From Bacillota bacterium (GTDB taxonomy: Bacteria > Bacillota > Clostridia > Oscillospirales > Ruminococcaceae), in assembly GCA_023415575.1 (NCBI GenBank), contig JAEZKF010000028.1, forward strand, positions 1-64,000: a stretch of DNA of 64,000 bases, written 5' to 3'. The notes beneath the pieces are model-generated. The model did not search any database and was not told the origin of the DNA. It saw only the letters and a program-made list of their open reading frames with translations. Below, piece after piece: positions 17,278 through 25,585 of the stretch. Within the stretch, counting starts at the first letter, position 1; each line of letters begins with the position of its first letter. The position numbers and the translations under genes are program-made.

Positions 17278-18306
17278 ATGAACAACAAGCTTAGAGTTGG
17301 CATCGTCGGCTGCGGCAACATCTTTCCGATGCACGCCGCGCCGGTCATGGACATGGACGGCTGTGAACTGGTTGCGGTTTGCGATATCAAGCCGGAGGTT
17401 GCACAGCAGCGGGCAAGGGAGTGCGTCTGCGCGTATTATACCGACTACCGCGAGATGATTGAGGCCGAGCGCCTTGATGTTGTGCACATCTGTACCCCGC
17501 ACTATCTGCACGCGCCGATAGCCATCTTTGCGGCTCAGCACGGCGTGCACATTCTGACCGAAAAGCCGATGTCTATCCGGTACGAGGACGCAGTGGAGAT
17601 GATAGAAACCGCAAAGGCCTGCGGTGTGACCTTAGGCGTCATCTTCCAAAACCGCTACAACCCCGGTTCCGTGCTTATCAAAAACACACTGGAAAGCGGC
17701 ATGCTCGGCAGAATCTATTCTGCTAAGATGTCGGTTACCTGGGATCGGTCAGACGATTACTACAAAAAGAGCGACTGGAAGGGCACATGGGATAAGGAGG
17801 GCGGCGGTGTCATCATCGACCAGGCCATTCATACCCTTGACCTCATGCGCTGGTTTATCGGCGGGGAGATTGAGTATGTAGACGCATCCATTGCAAATCG
17901 CGCCCACTCCTACATAGAGGTAGAGGACTCCACCGAGGGCGTTATCAAGTACCAAAACGGCATCGTCGCATCCTTCTATACCGTCAACTACTACACCTAC
18001 GATGCCCCCGTTGAGCTGGAACTGCATTGCCAAAAGGGCATTGCAAAGATGGTGGGGGATAAGGCAACCATCACATTCACCGACGGCAGGCAGATGATTG
18101 CTGACCGCAACCCCGAAGATACCTTCAACTATGGCGGCGGCAAGCAGTATTGGGGTGTGAGCCACGTGAAGCAGATTGCAAACTTTTATCAGGCGCTCAA
18201 AAACGGCACCCAGCCGGAGATTTCAGGCGAAGAGGCCCTGCTTACGCAAAAGATTGTCTGCGCAATCTACGACAGCGGCAAGCTCGGTAAGCGGATTCTG
18301 TTTTAA
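17278..18306 (+). CDS. Gfo/Idh/MocA family oxidoreductase (second copy)
   Basis: This 342-residue NAD(P)-dependent dehydrogenase has GCGNIF at the nucleotide-binding turn, an EKP motif with Lys96, and a C-terminal-domain motif with Asp181 and His185. It is divergent from the first family member of the operon, so it probably catalyses a different step, for example the reverse reduction after a glycosidic bond or ring change at the oxidised stage. It starts with ATG 33 bases after the previous stop and is followed by a strong terminator. Confidence 0.83.
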   Translation: MNNKLRVGIVGCGNIFPMHAAPVMDMDGCELVAVCDIKPEVAQQRARECVCAYYTDYREMIEAERLDVVHICTPHYLHAPIAIFAAQHGVHILTEKPMSIRYEDAVEMIETAKACGVTLGVIFQNRYNPGSVLIKNTLESGMLGRIYSAKMSVTWDRSDDYYKKSDWKGTWDKEGGGVIIDQAIHTLDLMRWFIGGEIEYVDASIANRAHSYIEVEDSTEGVIKYQNGIVASFYTVNYYTYDAPVELELHCQKGIAKMVGDKATITFTDGRQMIADRNPEDTFNYGGGKQYWGVSHVKQIANFYQALKNGTQPEISGEEALLTQKIVCAIYDSGKLGKRILF

Positions 18307-18319
18307 TTAAACGTAACAC

Positions 18320-18355
18320 AAAAAGGAACGGTTCTAATTAGCCGTTCCTTTTTTA
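18320..18355 (+). terminator. Terminator of the dehydrogenase/isomerase operon
   Basis: A 12-bp perfect stem (18320-18331 with 18342-18353) ends in a run of six T. Confidence 0.85.
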
Positions 18356-18446
18356 TGTCGTTTGCTAATGGAATATCGCTTGTTTTAAGCGGAATACTAT
18401 ATAAAGCTGATTGCATCCAATTATGTTACTGTAAGGGGATATGGGA

Positions 18447-18608
18447 ATGAGTAAGGAAAACGATATGCAGAATAAAACCTATCCAAATGCAAAAGACACC
18501 CAGAAGAAGCTTCAAAATAATCAAGCCGCATTGCCCGGGTCAGAGCTTTATATCAACCAACAGCACAATGCCCGCAAGGAAGGGCTCGGCCCCAATACCA
18601 AGCGGTAA
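18447..18608 (+). CDS. Small hydrophilic protein, possibly spore-associated
   Basis: This 53-residue frame begins at ATG 18447, eight bases after AAGGGG, and is rich in Lys, Asn and Gln with no hydrophobic segment. Size and composition resemble minor small acid-soluble spore proteins, but no family motif is recognised, so that label is only a suggestion. A terminator separates it from the upstream operon, so it has its own promoter or belongs with the next small gene. Confidence 0.45.
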   Translation: MSKENDMQNKTYPNAKDTQKKLQNNQAALPGSELYINQQHNARKEGLGPNTKR

Positions 18609-18669
18609 ATCATATTAGAATTAGACCTGCGCCATACTGGCGCTAGAATCGGAAAGGGTATATAATGTA

Positions 18670-18822
18670 ATGGCAAAAGGAAGCAAACAAAAAAGTACAA
18701 AAAACGGCAAGAAAGAGGACGGCACCTTCCGGTCTAAGAAGATAAAGCACGACCCGCAGGCCGAGAGCGCACGCGCCGTGTTCGGACTAGCCCCGGAGAC
18801 GCAAACTGATGAACGCAGATAA
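18670..18822 (+). CDS. Small basic protein upstream of the HD-domain gene
   Basis: This 50-residue frame starts MAKGSKQKSTKNGKK and is strongly basic, changing to acidic near its end. Its stop overlaps the first 14 bases of the HD-domain gene, an arrangement typical of translational coupling. A modest AAAGGG ribosome site lies upstream. No family is recognised. Confidence 0.45.
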   Translation: MAKGSKQKSTKNGKKEDGTFRSKKIKHDPQAESARAVFGLAPETQTDERR

Positions 18823-19417
18823 ACACCTCTTTGAAGAGATGGAGCATCACCTGCTCGGTGACGAAAGCCCATCGGAATATCTGATAACACTATCACAGCG
18901 GCCGGAGTTTTCCGCCTACCCGTTGACTATGCTCAAGCGGTTGGCCGAAACCGAGCAGTCGCCGGTTCACCATCCGGAAGGTAACGTATGGAACCATACC
19001 CTGCTTGTAGTTGATGAGGCAGCAAAGGTACGGCATAAAAGCAGGAATCCCCGCGCCTTTATGTGGGCGGCTTTGCTGCATGACACCGGAAAGCCCGACA
19101 CCACAAGGCTGCGCAAGGGCAAAATCACATCCTACGACCATGACAAGGTCGGCGCAAAGCTGTGTGAGGAGTTCTTATCCTACTTCACCGACGACACCGC
19201 CCTGATTGACGCAGTCCGCGGCCTTGTGCGCTATCACATGCACATCCTGTTTGTTGCAAACAACCTGCCCTTTGCCGACATCAAAGGAATGAAGAAGGAT
19301 ACAGATGTACAAGAAATAGCGTTACTGGGTCTGTGCGACCGGCTCGGCAGGACGCATCCCGACCGCGAGAAGGAAGAAGAGAACATCCGCCGTTTTGTTA
19401 AGAAATGTGAGGAATAA
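18809..19417 (+). CDS. HD-domain phosphohydrolase
   Basis: This 202-residue protein has the metal-binding pattern of the HD superfamily: His63 (VWNHT), His91-Asp92 (LLHDTGK) and a later Asp in the LCDRLGR segment. The arrangement resembles the HD domain attached to some tRNA nucleotidyltransferases, but the nucleotidyltransferase part is absent. It probably hydrolyses a phosphoester such as a 2',3'-cyclic phosphate or nucleotide (inference). It overlaps the small basic gene upstream and is followed by a terminator. Confidence 0.7.
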   Translation: MNADKHLFEEMEHHLLGDESPSEYLITLSQRPEFSAYPLTMLKRLAETEQSPVHHPEGNVWNHTLLVVDEAAKVRHKSRNPRAFMWAALLHDTGKPDTTRLRKGKITSYDHDKVGAKLCEEFLSYFTDDTALIDAVRGLVRYHMHILFVANNLPFADIKGMKKDTDVQEIALLGLCDRLGRTHPDREKEEENIRRFVKKCEE

Positions 19418-19429
19418 CAACCAGAGTAC

Positions 19430-19456
19430 AAGCATCTCGTATGGGGATGCTTTTTT
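19430..19456 (+). terminator. Rho-independent terminator
   Basis: Stem AAGCATCTC (19430-19438) pairs with GGGATGCTT (19444-19452) with one G-T pair. It is followed by TTTTTTCTTC, 12 bases after the HD-domain gene. Confidence 0.8.
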
Positions 19457-19560
19457 CTTCATAAGATAGTATGAACATCACGGCAGAACACATATGCTAT
19501 AGCAAATATGAAATCATACACATTGGGTTTGGTGTACCTACACAAAGAGGAGGTAGTCGC

Positions 19561-20367
19561 TTGAAAAAGGCTGTGCATTATGTGGTTCGGATCATCGCTG
19601 CACTAGCGTTTATAGGAATGATAGTAGTCAATATATTGTCGGATTCGCTGCCCATTAACGGAGTAACGACAGGGGAAGTGTCTGACTACTATTTTGATCT
19701 GTTTGCCCCGGCGGGTTATGCCTTTGCCATCTGGGGACTTATCTATGTGCTGCTTGCGGCATTTACGCTGTATCTTCTTGGGTTATTCCGCGCAAAAGGA
19801 GCCCCGGTGGACGAACCGAGCCTTACCAAGATAGCCATCTGGTTTACCTTATCCTCGGTTGCAAATGTCGCATGGCTTATCTTGTGGCATTACTTCATGC
19901 CAGGCCTATCTTTGCTGATGATTGTAGTTTTGCTCTTGTGCCTGATTCGCATTACCCGTATTATCCTCGGCATGCAGCTTTCCGACAGGGAAAGGGTATT
20001 CGTCCGCCTGCCGTTTAATATCTATTACGGCTGGATTACCATTGCAAACATTGCAAGTGTTACGGCATGGCTTGTGAGCATAGGCTTTACAGGCTTTGGC
20101 ATTCCTCGGCAGATCTGGACGGTGATTGCACTGCTGCTCGGCGCTGTAATCGCAACACTCGTCATGTTCTCTGATAGGTCGGTTTCGTATGGTCTTGTGT
20201 TCATGTGGGGCTATATTGCGATTATTGTGCGCCATCTCAGCCCGAGCGAGCTTGCAGCGGAGTATCCCGCTGTTGTCGTGACAGCAGCCGTCTGTGTGAT
20301 TTGGTTTTTAATTATGGTGTTCTCAGTGCGAAACGCTAACAAGAGATTGCGGGAAGAGGGGAAATAG
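19561..20367 (+). CDS. TspO/MBR-related membrane protein
   Basis: This 268-residue integral membrane protein has about seven or eight hydrophobic segments and aromatic motifs such as APAGYAFAIWGLIY and NIYYGWITIANIAS that are shared with tryptophan-rich sensory (TspO/MBR) proteins. It is longer than classical five-helix TspO (about 160 residues). The TTG at 19561 is preferred because GGAGG lies just upstream; the upstream in-frame ATG at 19471 would add a non-membrane leader. Substrate and role are unknown. Confidence 0.65.
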   Translation: MKKAVHYVVRIIAALAFIGMIVVNILSDSLPINGVTTGEVSDYYFDLFAPAGYAFAIWGLIYVLLAAFTLYLLGLFRAKGAPVDEPSLTKIAIWFTLSSVANVAWLILWHYFMPGLSLLMIVVLLLCLIRITRIILGMQLSDRERVFVRLPFNIYYGWITIANIASVTAWLVSIGFTGFGIPRQIWTVIALLLGAVIATLVMFSDRSVSYGLVFMWGYIAIIVRHLSPSELAAEYPAVVVTAAVCVIWFLIMVFSVRNANKRLREEGK

Positions 20368-20715
20368 CGTAGAGGGGATACCCATCACACAGTCACTTTT
20401 CCATTTTACTCTAGCGAATTTGCAATACCGAAAGTGATTTCCTGCATATTTGAGGGGCATTATACCGAATATTGCGGATGAATCGATGAAAATAGGACTG
20501 GACAATCAATCAAACCTGCATTATAATTATTTACAGAGATTGAGGCAACTCCTTCATATAGAGATTTATGTAAACTTGTCATCTTCTGTGGGCAAACTCT
20601 GTCCATGTGAAAACGCTATACAACAAAGGTAATCGGGCTGAGGTCGGCTATTATACCGCACCACAGTCCGATTGCTTGTTGAATGCACCTGTGCAGAGAA
20701 GGGTTAGGAAAAAAG
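20368..20715. other. Intergenic region, nothing recognised
   Basis: About 350 bases lie between the TspO-like gene and the terminator of the converging S1-domain gene. Only short frames without ribosome sites or motifs occur. No RNA gene or repeat was recognised. Confidence 0.4.
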
Positions 20716-20747
20716 AATCTCCCCGGCTGATATTATCCGGGGAGATT
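20710..20747 (-). terminator. Terminator of the S1-domain gene
   Basis: An 11-bp perfect stem (20716-20726 with 20737-20747) is followed on the minus strand by TTCTTTTTTCC. It lies ten bases after the stop of the minus-strand gene. Confidence 0.85.
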
Positions 20748-20756
20748 TGCATTCCG

Positions 20757-21683
20757 CTAGCTAAACACTGTTTCTATCAGCTTCGGGCAGCTTTCGGGGG
20801 AGTAACGGAACCGGTCAATGTGTCCTTCGGTCATAAAGTAGTGGAAGGATGGGGTGTAATACCCCGGCTCAAATGCATCGACGATAATCAGCTTAACCTT
20901 CATCTTCTCGGGGATAAGCGATTTTATGTAAACACTTGCGTGCTGACCGGCGTACACATCTTCCTTCAGCTCCGCAAGTCCCGCAAAGTTCGGGGTTAGT
21001 TCTACAAACACGCCGTAATCCTCTACCGACCGCACGATGCCGGCCACCGTCTGTCCGGGGGAAAAGTATGCCGCATTCTCCTCCCAGGTTCCCAACAGCT
21101 CCTTGTGGGTTAGGCAGATTCTGCCGTTTTGGTCGATGCTACGCACCACGGCGTAGATGTCCTGCCCGCAGTGGAACCGGTCCTTCGGGTGCATAATGCG
21201 CGAAACCGATATGCTGTCTATGGGAATCAAAGACGAGATGCCGCATCCTATATCCACAAATGCGCCGAACGGCTCTAAATGCGTCACCCTTGCGGGGATG
21301 ATATCGCCGCAGCGAAGGTTTGCAAGGTAGTTTTGCCTGCATTCCTCTTGCGCAAGCCTTCGGGAAAGGATTGCGATGGGGTTGCCCGCGCTGTCGGAAT
21401 CAAAGCCTGTCACCTTAAAGCACACGGCCTTATTTACCCGCGAGATGATGGCAATATCCTTTGTGGTGCCGTCGGCGATGCCAATGGCGCCCTCGCAGCG
21501 GGGAATTATCCCGCGCATCAGCCCGAGGTCTACAATCAGATTGTGTTCATTGTCACATAGTACTGCGCGGGCCTCTAGCGTTTTGTTTTGTGCATATGCC
21601 TCCTGCAAAGTGGCAAGGTTGCGTAATCCCTGCCTGTTTTCGGCACTTTCCCAAAGTAGCCCCTCAGGCTTGTAGCTGCTCAT
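20757..21683 (-). CDS. S1 RNA-binding domain protein (ribosomal protein S1-like)
   Basis: This 308-residue protein contains two clear S1 (OB-fold) motifs, at about 124-195 (GDIIPARVTHLEPFGAFVDI) and 205-270 (GQTVAGIVRSVEDYGVFVEL). A degenerate third covers about 35-108. This size and repeat number fit the short S1-like proteins of Clostridia, which bind mRNA and may aid translation or RNA turnover. It is transcribed alone and has a strong terminator. Confidence 0.75.
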   Translation of the reverse strand: MSSYKPEGLLWESAENRQGLRNLATLQEAYAQNKTLEARAVLCDNEHNLIVDLGLMRGIIPRCEGAIGIADGTTKDIAIISRVNKAVCFKVTGFDSDSAGNPIAILSRRLAQEECRQNYLANLRCGDIIPARVTHLEPFGAFVDIGCGISSLIPIDSISVSRIMHPKDRFHCGQDIYAVVRSIDQNGRICLTHKELLGTWEENAAYFSPGQTVAGIVRSVEDYGVFVELTPNFAGLAELKEDVYAGQHASVYIKSLIPEKMKVKLIIVDAFEPGYYTPSFHYFMTEGHIDRFRYSPESCPKLIETVFS

Positions 21684-21810
21684 TTATCGGTAACCTCCCA
21701 TTTTTGTGATCCCGATGACTTTACAAACTGTGTTAACATTTATATGAGAGGTATACGCCAAAATAGACCATCAGCTTGTCACTTTGTCGCCTTTAAACGC
21801 GCAAAAATCA

Positions 21811-22176
21811 TTAAAATACTTCAGTATCTCTGCCGCCTGCGTTAATAATAATGCTGTGGATTCTCTTCTTGGATTCTTCGGGTGCAACGACTTCTACAAC
21901 CGAATCGTTGTTGTGCACATCATCGTCACGGTTATTAACCTCTGAGCCTTCGGCTGTATCAAGCCGAAATGCATACGCGCCGGCACCATAGCCCATCGTC
22001 CCGGGGTACACTCCGTTGATGGAAGGTGCCACGGCGATGATGTTGTCATCCCCATACTGCCTATTAGGTGCAAGCAAACGGATTTCCGTTATGGGGCAGT
22101 CTGACTCGCGGATGCGTTTGATGCAGGCCTCAGCGCGCTCCACACTGTCAAATCGGGTTCTAATCATAATATCCAT
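21811..22176 (-). CDS. Conserved hypothetical protein, small alpha/beta
   Basis: This 121-residue protein begins with a beta-alpha-beta-like segment (IMIRTRFDSVERAEACIKRI) of the kind seen in small ferredoxin-like domains. A glycine-rich stretch (NGVYPGTMGYGAGAY) follows, then a disordered Asp/Asn-rich linker and a short C-terminal strand. A good GGAG ribosome site precedes the ATG. The pattern resembles heat-stress YflT-like proteins, but the match is not secure. Confidence 0.5.
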   Translation of the reverse strand: MDIMIRTRFDSVERAEACIKRIRESDCPITEIRLLAPNRQYGDDNIIAVAPSINGVYPGTMGYGAGAYAFRLDTAEGSEVNNRDDDVHNNDSVVEVVAPEESKKRIHSIIINAGGRDTEVF

Positions 22177-22493
22177 AAGATGTACTCCTTTTCGTTTTAA
22201 GACTCAAATATACGATTTTATCCCATACATTATTTTGTCCGTGCACGATGCTAATAACAATAAACCGCGCGGCCAATTACTGTCATTAGAGCGTTTCTTT
22301 ACGGCACATATGCTTCAAACCGACACGATATAAAAGGGTTTGATTTATGACTGTTGTTAATGGTATAATAACCGCAAAGCATAGCGAATCTTTCCATTGG
22401 CTTTGGGATGAAAACTTAATACATCATTTCGATTATGACTTAAATACCGCATATCATCATTCGTTTACACAGACACTAAAGGAGGTATCGGCT
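22177..22493. other. Upstream region of the DUF951-prfA operon
   Basis: This gap of 317 bases carries a probable promoter: TTGATT at 22340-22345 and TATAAT at 22364-22369, 18 bases apart. An in-frame N-terminal extension of the DUF951 gene from 22347 would start inside this promoter and is not used. Confidence 0.45.
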
Positions 22494-22682
22494 GTGGACG
22501 TTCGCCCGGGCGACATCCTGGAGATGAAGAAGAACCACCCCTGCGGGGAAAAACGGTTTTTGGTCACCCGTTCCGGCATGGATTTTCGCATCCGCTGCCT
22601 GAAATGCGGCCGAGAGGTGCTAGTTGCACGCGCAAAGATTGAAAAGAACATCAAAAAGATAATCAGAGAGCCGGAGCAGTAG
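22494..22682 (+). CDS. DUF951 family protein
   Basis: This 62-residue protein matches the short DUF951 family: VRPGDILEMKKNHPCG, a W/M-D-FRIRCLKCGREV core, and a basic C-terminus. The Cys residues in NHPCG and CLKCG could bind zinc. The GTG at 22494 is preferred over an upstream start because AAAGGAGG is eight bases before it and the family begins at this point. Family members are commonly found beside translation genes, and here prfA follows. No function is established. Confidence 0.75.
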   Translation: MDVRPGDILEMKKNHPCGEKRFLVTRSGMDFRIRCLKCGREVLVARAKIEKNIKKIIREPEQ

Positions 22683-22743
22683 CTACGCTTACCATTTCAT
22701 CAAATAAACCGATATATTACCAGAAAGGCATGACGATAGAAAT

Positions 22744-23823
22744 ATGTACGACAAACTGGAGTTTGTAGAGCAGCGCTATAACGAGATAAATGACCGACTC
22801 ATGCAGCCGGGTATTGCCAACGACCAAGAGACCTATAAGGCACTCATGAAGGAGTATAAGTCCCTTACTCCCATCGTGGAAAAATACAAGGAGTATTCTA
22901 AGGCCAAGGCGGATATGGACGAGGCCAAAGAGATGCTGGACGCTGGCGGCCTTGATAAGGACTTCCGCGAGATGGTGGAGGAGCAGTTTTTAGAAAGCAA
23001 GCAGAAGCTTGAAACAATCACCGAGGAGCTTCGAATCCTGCTCTTGCCCCGTGACCCCAACGATGACAAGAACGTTATCATCGAGATTCGCGGCGGCGCG
23101 GGCGGCGAGGAAGCTGCCTTGTTTGCGAACTCCCTCATGCGCATGTATACCATGTATGCCGAGAAAAAACACTTTAAGTGTGAGATACTCAACATCAACG
23201 AGACCGAGCTCGGCGGCATAAAGGAAGTAAGCTTCAGCGTAGAGGGCGATGGAGCGTACTCTCGCTTTAAGTACGAAAGCGGCGTGCACCGCGTACAACG
23301 TGTGCCCGAGACCGAAACGCAGGGCCGCATCCACACTTCAACCGTCACCGTTGCGGTACTGGTTGAGGCAGAAGAGGTTGAGCTGGAAATCGCGCCCGGC
23401 GATTTGGAGATTGCCACCTTCCGCGCAAGCGGTGCCGGCGGTCAGCACGTTAATAAGACCGAGTCTGCCATTCGCATCACCCATATCCCAACGGGTCTTG
23501 TGGTAGAATGTCAGGATGAGCGCAGCCAGTATAAGAACAAGGACAAGGCAATGAAGATTCTGCGCTCCCGCCTCTTAGAGGAAAAACGGCGCGCGCAGGA
23601 AAACGAAATTGCTGCCGAACGTCGTTCGCAGGTCGGCACGGGTGATCGTTCTGAGCGCATCCGCACCTACAACTTCCCGCAGGGTCGCGTGACCGACCAC
23701 CGCATCGGGTTAACCCTCTACCGCATCGAAGAGATTCTAAACGGCGACCTTGATGAGGTTATCGATGCGCTGACCACCTACGATCAGGCGGAAAAGCTCA
23801 AGAATATGGGCGAGGAACAGTAA
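22744..23823 (+). CDS. prfA: Peptide chain release factor 1
   Basis: This 359-residue factor reads UAA and UAG stop codons and triggers peptide release. The codon-recognition tripeptide is PET at 188-190 in the class I PxT motif, and the catalytic GGQ is at 232-234. Length and domain order match the family. The threonylcarbamoyl-AMP synthase gene begins one base after the stop, so the two are coupled. The prmC methyltransferase gene often found next to prfA is not in between. Confidence 0.97.
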   Translation: MYDKLEFVEQRYNEINDRLMQPGIANDQETYKALMKEYKSLTPIVEKYKEYSKAKADMDEAKEMLDAGGLDKDFREMVEEQFLESKQKLETITEELRILLLPRDPNDDKNVIIEIRGGAGGEEAALFANSLMRMYTMYAEKKHFKCEILNINETELGGIKEVSFSVEGDGAYSRFKYESGVHRVQRVPETETQGRIHTSTVTVAVLVEAEEVELEIAPGDLEIATFRASGAGGQHVNKTESAIRITHIPTGLVVECQDERSQYKNKDKAMKILRSRLLEEKRRAQENEIAAERRSQVGTGDRSERIRTYNFPQGRVTDHRIGLTLYRIEEILNGDLDEVIDALTTYDQAEKLKNMGEEQ

Positions 23824-23824
23824 A

Positions 23825-24850
23825 GTGAAAACACAGCTTATTAAAATAGATATTGATGACCCGGAGCAAGGGCTTGTCGACGAGGCAGGCAAGCTCCTTC
23901 GGGAGGGTCAGCTTGTCGCAATCCCCACCGAGACAGTCTACGGGCTTGCAGCAAATGCCTTGGATGCGAAGGCCGTTTGCTCCATCTTTACAGCAAAGGG
24001 CAGACCACAGGATAACCCTCTAATTGTCCACATCGCGGATAATGACGGCTTAGCTCCGCTTGTAAAAAGCCTTCCCCCAAAGGCAGAAGCGCTGGCACAG
24101 GCCTTTTGGCCGGGGCCGCTTACCATAATTCTTCCGCGCGCAGATGTTGTGCCCGCGGTTGTGTCGGCAGGCCTTGATACCGTTGCAATCCGCATGCCAT
24201 CTCATTCGGTAGCGCGGGCTATCATCCGTTCGGCAGGGGTGCCGCTTGCAGCCCCCTCGGCAAACCGTTCCGGCAGCCCCAGCCCGACCACGGCAGGTCA
24301 TGTAATGCAGGATATGGACGGCATCATCCCGCTTATCGTGGATGCAGGCGCATGCGGAGTAGGGGTGGAGTCAACGGTGGTGTCCATGGTATCCGACACA
24401 CCTGTTATCCTACGGCCGGGCGCTGTAACCAAGGAACAGCTTGAGCGGGTTATCGGCACGGTTATGATAGATAGCGGTGTGCTGCACCGCGTATCCGATA
24501 CAGTCAAGGCAAGCTCCCCCGGTATGAAGTATAAACACTATGCACCGCGCGCAAAGGTCTATATGGTGGAGGGGGACAGCGACGCATACTGCGATTATGT
24601 AAACTCAAAACCGGATGCTTTTGCCTTGTGTTTTGAAGAGGATATTCCAAAACTAAAAGTAAATTATGTTAACTACGGCTCGCAGGATGACGCGTCCTCT
24701 CAGGCAAGATTGCTCTTTACCTCGCTGCGTGAGCTTGACCGTCTAGGTGCTGCGACCGTATATGCAAGGGCGCCCCAGAAAACCGGCGTAGGTCTTGCGG
24801 TATATAACCGCCTGATTCGTGCAGCCGGCTTTGACATTATAAAACTTTGA
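23825..24850 (+). CDS. tsaC: L-threonylcarbamoyladenylate synthase (Sua5 type)
   Basis: This 341-residue enzyme makes threonylcarbamoyl-AMP from threonine, bicarbonate and ATP, the first step of the t6A37 tRNA modification. The YrdC domain (about 12-200) has a KxR/SxN-type substrate site, seen in TETVYGLAANA and APSANRSGSPSPTT. The C-terminal Sua5 domain starts near SPGMKYKHYAPRAK. A GTG start is one base from prfA. The mtaB product elsewhere in this window acts on the same modified base. Confidence 0.9.
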   Translation: MKTQLIKIDIDDPEQGLVDEAGKLLREGQLVAIPTETVYGLAANALDAKAVCSIFTAKGRPQDNPLIVHIADNDGLAPLVKSLPPKAEALAQAFWPGPLTIILPRADVVPAVVSAGLDTVAIRMPSHSVARAIIRSAGVPLAAPSANRSGSPSPTTAGHVMQDMDGIIPLIVDAGACGVGVESTVVSMVSDTPVILRPGAVTKEQLERVIGTVMIDSGVLHRVSDTVKASSPGMKYKHYAPRAKVYMVEGDSDAYCDYVNSKPDAFALCFEEDIPKLKVNYVNYGSQDDASSQARLLFTSLRELDRLGAATVYARAPQKTGVGLAVYNRLIRAAGFDIIKL

Positions 24851-24870
24851 ATGACAAAAGGCGGTGTAAA

Positions 24871-25476
24871 ATGGGCAAGCTAATTGTTGTAGGTCTAACC
24901 GGCCCCACCGGTGCGGGAAAGACCACGGTATCAAAGCTCCTTGCGCAAAACGGCTACCGCGTCATAGATGCAGACCTTGTTTCGCGCGAGGTCGTCATGC
25001 CCGGCACACCGTGCCTTGCCGAAATACGGTGTGTCTATGGTGAGGCAGTCATAAATGAAGACGGCACACTCAACCGCCGCGCACTTGGCGGGATTGTATT
25101 TGCAGATAAGCAAAAGCTTAGGCAGCTCGAGGAAATATTATATCCGTCTATCATTGGGCGAATAAATGAGATGCTAAAGCAGTGTGAGCAGGAAGGGGAG
25201 CAGGTAGTAATCCTGGACGCCCCAACCCTGTTTGAGAGCGGGGCCAACAGCCTGTGCGACTACATCCTGGTGGTAATGGCGCCCCAAAGCGCAAGGCTCA
25301 TGCGCATCATGGCGCGCGATAATTTGACCCTGGAACAAGCCATGCAGCGCATCTTAGCCCAGCAGAGTGAGGACTTTTACATCAAACGTGCGGATTACGT
25401 CGTGGATAACGGCGCTGCAAATCCGGATTATCCTGCATTGCTTACTTGGCTTAAAGAAATAAAAGAGAAACGATAA
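24871..25476 (+). CDS. coaE: Dephospho-CoA kinase
   Basis: This 201-residue kinase phosphorylates dephospho-CoA in the last step of coenzyme A synthesis. It has a P-loop at 11-18 (GPTGAGKT), the Asp-containing DADLVSREV motif, and the lid-region RIMARDNLT segment. ATG 24871 follows AAAGGCGGTG and is preferred to an upstream TTG that overlaps the tsaC stop. It is the third gene of the prfA-tsaC-coaE cluster. Confidence 0.9.
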   Translation: MGKLIVVGLTGPTGAGKTTVSKLLAQNGYRVIDADLVSREVVMPGTPCLAEIRCVYGEAVINEDGTLNRRALGGIVFADKQKLRQLEEILYPSIIGRINEMLKQCEQEGEQVVILDAPTLFESGANSLCDYILVVMAPQSARLMRIMARDNLTLEQAMQRILAQQSEDFYIKRADYVVDNGAANPDYPALLTWLKEIKEKR

Positions 25477-25487
25477 TCGACAAAAAA

Positions 25488-25527
25488 CGGATGCCGTGCA
25501 GCCAATCGGCAACAATGATAGCATCCG
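25488..25527 (+). terminator. Weak hairpin after coaE
   Basis: CGGATGC at 25488-25494 pairs with GCATCCG at 25521-25527 and a small inner GCC/GGC helix is possible. No T tract follows, so its role as terminator is uncertain. Confidence 0.3.
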
Positions 25528-25585
25528 CACATACACTCATACAGGTTGATACGAGGCAAAAATCAACCGGAAAGGTAGGACACAG

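Noticed and set aside
22833..23417. 194-residue Ser-rich minus-strand frame opposite prfA
   Set aside because: It is antisense to conserved PrfA sequence; the Ser-rich composition is an artefact of reading the opposite strand.
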